Assembly: GCF_963855985.1 (NCBI RefSeq)
Contig: NC_087104.1
Span: forward strand, 682,001-746,000
Source: Ostrinia nubilalis
Taxonomy: Eukaryota; Arthropoda; Insecta; Lepidoptera; Crambidae
Length of the DNA: 64,000 nt
Direction of reading: 5' to 3'
Made by a program: the position numbers and the translations under genes. Positions 56,217-64,000 of the stretch are shown in pieces. Each line of letters opens with the position of its first letter. The first letter of the stretch is position 1. Under the pieces are notes generated by a model, which was not told the origin of the DNA, did no database searches, and saw only the letters and a program-made list of their open reading frames with translations.

Positions 56217-57554
56217 TCATTGTATTTTGCACCCTTTTCTCTTCTTGTGCATTTCAGCTTGCTTTGTTTTCTTTTTAGCAAGACCTTCAGCTGTTATGTC
56301 GGATATGATGGACAACCTTTTAGAAGGGTCGTAACCTCTGTCACGGTTGGACAGGTCAGGGTGTGTACTGCCTTGGTCTGGGGGGAACGTAGAACTGTAT
56401 AGATTGTTATTCTCACTGTAACTGTGAGACATGTTTGACACATTTGTAGAGTTCTCATCCACCGGTAGAGTATTGTCCGTGGGATAGTGTGAGGCGGGTC
56501 GGATACTAACTGGATCTGGGAAGCGAGGCTTCTTCCCAGTCGTAGGAGGAGGAGGAGGTTGCCTGTGTTGTGTGCTAACATTCGGCGGTCGCAAATCGGA
56601 ATCGTAAGATCTGTTGTGAGATTGCGAAGCGTTTTCGGTGGTGGAAGAGCTGGGCTGTTGGGAGTAATACTGGCTGGAGATTTCTTTCGCCTGTAACGCA
56701 CTAGCTTTTGACTGAATGTGCTCCTTTTCAAAAGGCTCAACATAGTTCAAGTCGGAGTCAACCGATTTACATAATCTGAGCCTGTTATCTCTTATCATGT
56801 CTCGGGGGTTGCTGTATGCATCACAAAGAGTGGTCTGCGGGGAGGGGGGCTCAGTTTCCGGCGGGTGGGGCAAGGGCCCCTGCTGCTGCTGGGCCAGCCG
56901 CTGCTGCTTCTTCAGAAGAGCCTTCTGCCGAGCTTTCTCCTTGGCTCGCTGCAGCTTCTTGTACTCCCTCTCCTGCAGCAGCCGGGCCAGCTCCCCGTCC
57001 TGAGCCTCGACCGCACACCTCATGTCGGCTAACAAGGCGTCGTGGCCCTGTGCCTCATGACTCAGTTCCCTCGCTAATCTCGCATCCTTTTCTTCCTGCT
57101 CCAGCCGTCGCCTCATCTCCTCAATTTCCGCCACAGACAGGCCCAGCTCTTCGGGGTCGAGGTCGACCGCGGCGGATGCGGGGTGGGGCGGCGCGGGGGG
57201 CGCGCGCGAGGAGCAGGGCTGCTGCAGCAGGTCGGCGGAGCGCTGGCGGCGCTGCCGGCGCAGGTTGATCTCGGCCATTTCCCGCGCGATCTCCTCGTCG
57301 ACGTCGGCCTGGCGGCGCCGCGCCAGCTCGCGCAGGCGCACCTCGTGCTCGAAGCCGCGCTGCTCGCTGAGCGCCACGGGGAAGTCCTCGCGGATCTGCT
57401 GGTTGCGGAAGCGGTTCTCGCAGAGGTGCGACGAGATCTCCCGGTCCTGCAGACGGTGCGCCAGCGCGCCGTCCGCGCGCACCAGCCACTGCTCCCGCAG
57501 GTCCGTCACGTGCCCGAGTTTGGGCATCGTGTCGCTCGCCTGGAACCCCGACAT
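56217..57554 (-). CDS. CCDC50: Coiled-coil domain-containing protein 50 (Ymer) homologue
   Basis: Single open frame of 445 residues. CCDC50 is a cytoplasmic ubiquitin-binding adaptor that tunes receptor and NF-kB signalling in vertebrates; the insect role is less known. The N-terminal CCDC50 domain (about 10-125) has the family pattern: LREQWLVRADGALAHRLQDR, EISSHLCENRFRNQQ, and a helix rich in Arg/Glu ending EIAREMAEINLRRQR. After a proline/alanine linker a second helix follows (about 150-245) with ELSHEAQGHD, DGELARLLQEREYKKLQRAK and a Lys/Gln-rich tail. The C-terminal 200 residues are disordered, with a PPPP stretch and many Ser/Asn/Tyr. The ATG at 57554 is the first in frame; a second Met at residue 10 is also possible. 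The 5' half is very GC-rich compared with its surroundings. A 5' UTR intron is possible. Confidence 0.85.
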   Translation of the reverse strand: MSGFQASDTMPKLGHVTDLREQWLVRADGALAHRLQDREISSHLCENRFRNQQIREDFPVALSEQRGFEHEVRLRELARRRQADVDEEIAREMAEINLRRQRRQRSADLLQQPCSSRAPPAPPHPASAAVDLDPEELGLSVAEIEEMRRRLEQEEKDARLARELSHEAQGHDALLADMRCAVEAQDGELARLLQEREYKKLQRAKEKARQKALLKKQQRLAQQQQGPLPHPPETEPPSPQTTLCDAYSNPRDMIRDNRLRLCKSVDSDLNYVEPFEKEHIQSKASALQAKEISSQYYSQQPSSSTTENASQSHNRSYDSDLRPPNVSTQHRQPPPPPTTGKKPRFPDPVSIRPASHYPTDNTLPVDENSTNVSNMSHSYSENNNLYSSTFPPDQGSTHPDLSNRDRGYDPSKRLSIISDITAEGLAKKKTKQAEMHKKRKGCKIQ

Positions 57555-58439
57555 CGCTGGTGCGCAACGCGAGAAAGTGATTCAGCTTTCCAAACGGCGG
57601 AGATCGCCCAGATAAAATACCGATAATCCGGTCGACTTACGTTAGCATAGCGTAACACTCGGGTTTGTTGAGTGTCAGCACGTTCGATAATGATGATCGC
57701 ACCGAACGGAGACACGAAACACGATCACAAACACTGGTGCGACCTTTCACGTAAACTTTCTTCGCTCTCCGTGAGAAACGTCGTCAGTTGCGAACTTTTT
57801 ACATTTTCCCTGTGAACTTATGAGAACAATAGAGAGCTAGGTTTGATAATCTACATAAGTAATTGTAATTAGCACTGTTCACTCACTACTCGTCGCCTCA
57901 TCCCTCCTCCCTCACAACAAAATTATTGAAATAATTTCCATTGGACCATTGGAGAAGCGGAGTGACACATTTTTGACACAAAGAATAAACTGACAGATTG
58001 ACAGGTGGATTCCACAGTAGTGATGTGCTCATACATATTATGCAATCATAATCGAAAAATTTTAAGATGATTAATTAGTGACTTGTCTACCATACCAACA
58101 GCTTTACGTTTTGGTTTGAATAAACATCCACTCGAAGGAAATGGTAGCGTGATGCACTAGCTTTGATTATAGCATTAATTGGAAGTCATGCAAGTTTGTA
58201 CTAATTATATTTACTGTGAGTTGTTATCTACTTACAGTCAAATTAATAATACTAGTCATTCTTTTAGATCTTTTATAATTCATATTTATAATTTAATCTT
58301 TTTTGTTTTCTTTCTCAGGAACACCAGCGCGACGCCTGATCGAGCTCCGCGGACACTTGAACTCACTGTCATCACTTATACAGCCGCGATCTGGTTGCGA
58401 CAAACACAAATCGTCAGAAAATAATCTCCATTTTTACAA
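57555..58439. other. CCDC50 upstream region and intergenic DNA
   Basis: Contains the 5' UTR and promoter of CCDC50 (minus) and the 3' flank of the minus-strand GST. No TATA box or other gene recognised. Confidence 0.4.
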
Positions 58440-59781
58440 TTAACACTTTTGTACTTCGAATAACTCGCCTATTCTTCTTGAGAACTCGCCAAGGCCCTTT
58501 TTATTGGCTGTGATGTAATATATCTCTTCAGACATTCGATAAAGCCAGCTGAACAACCGCGGGTACCTGAAAAAGTTTCCACGAAATAAAAAATATTAAT
58601 TAATTAAATTTTTTATAGAAATAAAATTATAGTATAGGTACCCAAGTCAAAAAATAAAAGATCTTCAACATTACCGCTGGTAAATACAAGTAAAAACTGT
58701 TTAATGAATAATAAACATGCATTGTGCTCAAGAGTAAGCGTCATTACCGTAGTTTGTCTATAGGAACGAGCACGTTCAGCGTACTGAGAGTGGCGGCGAT
58801 GGTGATGTCACCCAGCGTTGGCCAGCTGCCACCCAGCCACGTGCGTCCTACCAACATGCACTCCAGGTCTCGATACGCACATTCGATCTCGCAAACCTGC
58901 TGTGGCATCACGAATCTGCAGTTCTCGTAGAGGATCGGATACTGGAAAATTTAGAAAACAAGGAAATTTGATAAGCATTAAAGCGTATTTTTTTATTATT
59001 TATGTCATTATTGTAATATGAATTTAACCCTCAGCCCCCAAGCGGTAGCCGGCTGCCGTGTAACAATTGATTTATCTATTGTGTCGAGATTCGCGGAGCT
59101 TGAAGGATTAAGGTTGTACTAACTGCCGCTGCCCGAAACCGAGGATACAAGATGCCGCTGTCGTAGTGCATCAGCTGGTCAATGATTGCTCGGCCTCCGG
59201 CATCCTTCGGCAGAAACTTCCCGGCGCTGCAGTACCGTGTTGCTAGGTACGAGGTGATAGCATGGCTGGAAAAAGTTGTGTTCAAGTAATGATTTTATGA
59301 TAGAATAGGGTGTTACTTACGTAAGTAATTGTTATTTAAAGTTAGTAGGTAACTAACAAGAACAACATGAAATTAAATAATAATAAGTACCTGTCACTTA
59401 AAATAAGTTCTTTGTCTTTGAATATTGGTAAAGTCTGAAGTGGATTGTACTGTAAATAAATAAAAATAAACATTCACAGAACATCAGATTACAGCAGTTG
59501 ATTTATAAAGGAAAGGAAATGTTTAACAAATTGTTTTCGTATCAAATGGCATGTTACTGTGGTATGTATTTAGAAAATACAAAACAGGGTTGTAGGAGAC
59601 TCGCCTTAATTTATGCGACTTCGAAAAATGTGGATAACTCACAATAGACAATTCAGGCCCTCTGTGTTCTCCTTTGTCCATGTTTACGTCGACTTCCGTG
59701 ATGCTGAGGTTCATCGCGTCCAGAGCCATCATCACGGCGCGACACGGCGGACTCCGATCGGTTTTCCATAATGTGCAATGT
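58440..59781 (-). CDS. Glutathione S-transferase, delta/epsilon-like (5' exon not found)
   Basis: Minus-strand exons 59781-59643, 59449-59391, 59265-59124, 58941-58748 and 58566-58440, all with GT-AG borders, join in frame to 219 residues up to the stop. GSTs conjugate glutathione to electrophiles. The first exon listed enters in phase 2 and starts HCTLWKTDRSPPCRAVMMAL, with the likely catalytic Ser of the SPP motif. NPLQTLP (with the cis-Pro) and SDSHAI form the rest of the glutathione site; Gln replaces the His usually seen in NPxHxVP. The C-terminal helical domain has DQLMHYDSGILYPR and LGDITIAATLSTL. Only a few N-terminal residues with the ATG are missing. A candidate at 60382-60362 (MDLQYLH) does not splice in frame. 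The gene is divergent from the GST at 62618. Class assignment is by motif only. Confidence 0.88.
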
Positions 59782-62461
59782 CTGGAATTTTTTAGTTTAT
59801 TTAACAGCTAAGTTTACCGATGGACTATATTAAAATCACAATTTAACATTATACAATGTGAAAACACACTTTAGACCAGAAGTGATCACATTTTTACTGC
59901 TACTTGTGCCCATTGTTCTGTTCTCTTGAAGTAAAATTCATCATAAAATTTTGTCTAAAATGAATAAATTATTGCTATATTGTAGAATATTATGTAAAAT
60001 CCAGTAAAATCACATTTTAATTTTAATTCAAATTGGATCGAGCTGATTGTTATGTCAGAACAGAATAAGTCAGCCGGAGGTGTTTTTCGTGACAAGCTAT
60101 TTAGCTTTAAAAAATAAAGTCTAATCAAAACTCCTTCCTACTTAGTTATGAACTCAGATCATAGAAGGGAATAGATGTGAAACGGGGGCGTGGCGCGTGT
60201 CTCCGCGATATGCCCAGAAACGAACATCGCCCGCGACGCCAGGTTAGTCGCGATTCAGTCGTACTGAGGAAATGTTCTCCGATATTGTTGGATGATGCGT
60301 CGTAACGTGCAATAACATAAGTGAAACGAAGAACTACAGGAACAATGAAGTCATTTACCACATGTAAGTATTGCAAATCCATTGGTATTTTGCTTATAAA
60401 TAAAAAAAACTAAACATTTTTACGAGCGAATTCAGTGCCGTAACAGTTACTGCGATATCGAAATCAGTGGTGATAAAAATTCAAACACGTTGTACATTGA
60501 CGATTTAGTTAGCAACCACTTTATGTCATGCGTAACTACTGCGCAATGTATTTTATTTCTTCCGATATCCACTGACGCGTGAAAATACACAGTACGGCCG
60601 CATGTGCCGGTCGTAACATAGTGCAGGGCTCGTGTTCTAATACGGTTTCCTATTATCGATAAATAGAAGTAAATTATTATTTTCTATTTTCTAATTTTGA
60701 ATGAAAAAATCATGAGTTGCTTGCGATTTTTAAGTTTTTACAAAAACAATAACAATAGTAGAAGGGACTAGTAACTGTCAACTATGTAATTACTATAAGA
60801 GCTAGTTGAAAGCCTAATAATATAGGCATTATTTTTGATAAACATAGGCGGTACGAATTTCGCCATAATTAAAAAGTTAATGCGCGATAGTAGTTAATAA
60901 TAATTACAGTGATCCTGTTATTATTATTAAAGTACCTAAATAATAATTATATTACCAATATTGTAAATACTGGTAAAAATCGCAAGTACCTAAAAGTCAT
61001 GGGTTAAGCCCATGACTTTTCATACAAACTTCGTCAGTCTATCTATAACTTCTATACTCCATCGATAACGACATTGAGCTTTGGTTGGGGTAAATTAATA
61101 TAAGGTAACTTCATTTAGTCCCAATAATTGATTCTGAGTTTTTCGTCCATACAAAATGGAACTGACTCCTTTATGCAAAAATCGTTAAAGAACATAATAA
61201 TAACGTATAATAATAAAAAGGTTTTCATACAAGCATTTTTTAAACCAATTTCGAGCCTTGCCCCCAGGATTTAAAGTATCGATATCTTATCGACTCCATT
61301 TTATCTTTCTTCTCTCTAATTGCTTTTTTCAAAGTGTGCGTCACGTCACGCGGCCATTGATTGGCCATAAGGCACGCCTTCTGGCCAATCACAGCACTTT
61401 TAAGCCGGTTGCACATGTTGTCGTAGACTCTCAGTCGCTTTGTTTTTACACAGTTGAATGTGTGTGTGGGAGCTGTGGTGGGGGAAATGTGGGGACACTG
61501 GTTCTCGTTGTAGTTACGCGCGACTTCATATCTATTCTCTTTCTATGATCTGAGGTTATGAATGAAGATCATGAATATGATTAACTTTATGAATAGGTAT
61601 TTATAAATAATAACTATACCTATACGGCTGCATGCTACATAATCTGAATATGATTTCGTCGATTGTGTCGTTAAACCAGTTGCAAAACACGTTTTTTGAA
61701 GCATTAACAGAGGCACTAGGCGATACTGGGCGGTCGTACGTAATTCAATAAAATATCTTTGTCTGCGTAAAATAATCGTGTTGTTCGAATTAGTGAAACT
61801 GTGAGTTGCAGAAGAACCGTAATATGAGCAGACAGAATAAAGTAATATGAATCCTGTATAATTTGTGACGTAATACTTACTTACTCATTCATCTTTTTTA
61901 AATTGCTAAATCTACATTTACACATAAAGGTGGAGTTTCACTGGTTGTACGAGGATCTATTGATTTTAATATTTGAGTAGGTATTCAATATCAATAGTCG
62001 TGCCTCATTAGTCATTATCTATTTAATGATAGCAATAGATGAGTTACGAGTAATTATATTAGTTTATGTGAGCAATTGTATGTTATTTTGTCGGGACATA
62101 ATATCTACCATTAATGAAAAGTGTTTTTTTCCTTTCACCTACTTTTATGATACATTCTACCTACTTCATAAAGTTAATAATATACCTCTCTACCTACTCC
62201 TAAATACACATTCAGTGCAATAATGCTCTCTGAGTGAGTACTAACCCTAATACGCTCCAATGTTTTTGTTATAAACAGAGGCGATAAATTTTTCCCTGCG
62301 ACCCATTGAGTTAATGTCTACCTACCTGAGCAGAAGGGTCGCTATTGTGTATCTACAATGATTATATTGCGAAATGTTTTTAATACGTTAAAACCAGCGC
62401 GAAATTTAATATTTGATTATAATAGAAGGTACGTGAAGTCATGCTTTTAGGGTTTAAAAAA
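59782..62461. other. Interval between the divergent GST genes
   Basis: Should hold the missing first exon of the minus-strand GST and both promoters. It contains inverted repeat ends at 60146-60183 and 61523-61560 (catctattc.ctt.ctatgatctgag and complement), perhaps a decayed 1.4-kb inverted-repeat element. Also present are a CCAAT-bearing hairpin at 61358-61391 and no recognisable protein beyond that. Confidence 0.45.
61358..61391. repeat. 16-bp hairpin with paired CCAAT motifs
   Basis: TGATTGGCCATAAGGC and GCCTTCTGGCCAATCA pair at 15 of 16 positions with a 2-base loop. Each arm has a CCAAT/ATTGG motif. It lies between the divergent GST genes, about 1.1 kb from the plus-strand uORF start. 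It may be regulatory or a transposon tip. Confidence 0.6.
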
Positions 62462-62628
62462 ATGTCTTTGAAGATTTTTGTTCGCCTCATCAAAGAACAA
62501 TGTGCCTGTGTGCTAGGAAACCAGTGCCTATTTTGTGTAGTTTATGTACCTACTGACCGGGTAAGTCTTGTATTTCTACGAAATTATTATTAAATTTCAA
62601 TTACGATTTTCAGAACCATGTCGTTAAG
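62462..62628 (+). promoter_or_regulatory. Possible 5' leader with upstream reading frame for the plus-strand GST
   Basis: A 53-bp candidate intron (62561-62613, gtaagt...ttttcag) precedes the GST ATG. The upstream exon has an ATG at 62462 and 33 open codons to the donor. After splicing that frame continues over the GST ATG (62618) in another frame and stops at 62626-62628. If real it would be an overlapping uORF. Confidence 0.4.
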
Positions 62629-63565
62629 TAATGTTCCAGTGTTGTATGGAGATGAGGCATCTCCACCTGTAAGGTTCGTCATGATGACAGCATCCATATT
62701 GAAAATCCAGCTGGATTTTCGAAAAGTGGATTTGTTTTTGGGAGAAAATAAAACAGAGTTGTATTCCAAGGTAGACACAATAACTAGGTACGCTTAATAG
62801 CTTGCAACTTATTTAATTTTGTCATGCCTGTTAATTTTTCAGATAAATCCACTACATAAAGTTCCTGCACTAGATACAGGGAAGCAGGTAATATGCGATA
62901 GCCATGCTATAGCTCTCCACCTTTGCCGGCAAAGTAAACACCAAGACCTGTATCCCGAAGATAACTTTACAAGAGCCAGAGTTGACCAGATGCTGTTTTT
63001 CAACTCTGGCCTTCTGTTTCCAGCTGACAGCCTAATTTTTGTAAGTTTTCACGGAAAATCTTTTCAGTAAGGTTTTGCAGTCATTTGTTGAATAAAAATT
63101 AAATTTTATTTTATTTAAACTTGTAATATTTCAGACAGAATATTTTGCCGGCAAGCCTGTGAATACGGTCAACGTGGATCATTGGTATAGGCTGTTAAGT
63201 TACTTGGAAGGGCAGCTGAGAAGTCAGCCTTGGCTAGCTGGCGAAAAGGTAACGCTATTACGCTATATTATTATTACCTACCATGATCTTGAGTGACTAA
63301 AATGACCACTTAACGAAATAAATGGCGGCGTTAATATAGGATGATAATTGTTTTTTTTTTTGTTAATTAGATGACGCTGTCTGACTTGTGCTGCGGTACT
63401 ACTATAAGTTCATTGCAACTTTTAGTGCCAATAACGGATCAACATCCTAAAGTTAATGAGTGGATGAAGATACTTCAACAGCAACCTTGCTTCGAAATTA
63501 ACTTAAGAGGTTTAAAACGTCTGGCTACTATGGTAGAAAAATATGTGACTAATTCTAAACAATAA
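62618..63565 (+). CDS. Glutathione S-transferase, epsilon-like, 4 coding exons
   Basis: Exons 62618-62770, 62843-63040, 63135-63248 and 63371-63565, all phase 0 with GT-AG borders, give 219 residues, the normal length for insect cytosolic GSTs. The thioredoxin-fold N-terminal domain begins MSLSNVPVLYGDEASPPVRF with the probable catalytic Ser15. NPLHKVP (53-59, glutathione-binding His56 and cis-Pro59) and CDSHAIALHL (69-78, Ser71) follow. The helical C-terminal domain has RARVDQMLFFNSGLLFP and WLAGEKMTLSDLC, the usual buried Asp motif. It likely conjugates glutathione to plant or pesticide-type electrophiles, but no substrate can be inferred. An acceptor site at 62613 just before the ATG suggests a non-coding first exon. 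It is divergent from the related GST at 58440-59781. Confidence 0.94.
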
Positions 63566-63605
63566 AGTTATTAGTTAAATGAACGTTTTTAATATTTATA
63601 TCACA

Positions 63606-63838
63606 CTAGCTTTCCGCCCGCGGCTTCGCCCGCGTGGAATTTTGTCTGTCACAGAAAAACTTTATCGCGCGCGTCCCTGTTTCAAAAACCGGGATAAAAA
63701 CTATCCTATGTTCTTTCCCGGGACTCAAACTATCTCTATGCCAAATTTCATCAAAATCGGTTTCGAGGTTTAAGCGGGAAAGCGTAACAGACAGACAGAC
63801 AGACAGAGTTACTTTCGCATTTATAATATTAGTTGGGA
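63606..63838 (-). mobile_element. Helitron, minus strand, 233 bp
   Basis: On the minus strand it begins TCCCAACTAATATTATAAAT and ends ...CGGGCGGAAAGCTAG, between A and T. Contains (gtct)n. It starts 40 bases after the GST stop codon, so it may sit within the GST 3' UTR. Confidence 0.85.
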
Positions 63839-64000
63839 TTACATCCGCCATTACGCCATGGGACTTACCCATCCGAGTTCATTTTAAACTTGGTAGAATC
63901 ATTGGATTTTGGCGTCGTACAAGAGCCTTCGCTAAAATTCGCGCAGGTGCCCGCAAAAATTGGTGTGAGCAACGCACTCAAGTGCATTTCCGTACATTTC
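63839..64000. other. Window end, nothing recognised
   Basis: About 160 bases with no supported feature. Confidence 0.3.

Noticed and set aside
56816..57626. Long open frames opposite and overlapping CCDC50
   Set aside because: High GC removes stops in other frames; only the minus frame 57554-56217 has a recognisable domain.
60146..60382. Frame starting MDLQYLH as exon 1 of the minus-strand GST
   Set aside because: No donor site in the needed phase; kept only as a question.

Overview
The window looks like insect, most likely lepidopteran, nuclear DNA. It is AT-rich, its genes are split by GT-AG introns, and it is crowded with repeat types known from moths and butterflies: Helitrons starting TC and ending CTAG, RTE, CR1/Jockey and I-type LINEs, many short inverted-repeat elements and a tRNA-derived SINE. 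There are no bacterial features. Species cannot be fixed from the sequence.

Layout. 0-7.1 kb: a broken ribosomal protein S9 fragment, then a duplicated short-chain dehydrogenase. The copy at 2.6-3.4 kb is frameshifted and the copy at 6.2-6.9 kb is intact; a LINE end, a SINE and a 1104-bp fold-back element lie between or beside them. 7.1-19.6 kb: no host gene seen, only decayed transposons, including a hAT-like element containing a Jockey fragment and a fold-back element containing a P/hAT-like element, each with perfect target duplications. 19.6-28.5 kb: a 14-exon gene (633 residues) for a nose-resistant-to-fluoxetine (NRF-6) type membrane acyltransferase, read exon by exon here, with transposon debris in its introns and one apparent GC-AG intron. 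28.9-35 kb: repeats, including a 1.43-kb palindrome with coding-like arms. 35.3-37.3 kb (minus): pyroglutamyl-peptidase I, 3 exons. 37.5-44.8 kb: two adjacent copies of one inverted-repeat element, the first interrupted by a full-length, apparently intact I-type LINE. 45.1-47.5 kb: DNAJC2/zuotin, 2 exons. 49.9-53.0 kb (minus): a nearly intact LINE with one frameshift. 56.2-57.6 kb (minus): a CCDC50 homologue. 58.4-63.6 kb: two divergent delta/epsilon-like glutathione S-transferases, one minus (first exon not found) and one plus (complete, 4 coding exons).

How the genes fit together. These are ordinary single-gene eukaryotic units with no operon logic. The SDR pair and the GST pair are each local gene families of the detoxification or small-molecule metabolism kind. 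DNAJC2 (ribosome-associated chaperone), pyroglutamyl-peptidase and CCDC50 are widely conserved housekeeping or signalling genes. The clearest new structure is in the transposons: several nested insertions can be ordered in time from exact target-site duplications, and one 1.43-kb palindrome could not be assigned to a known element.
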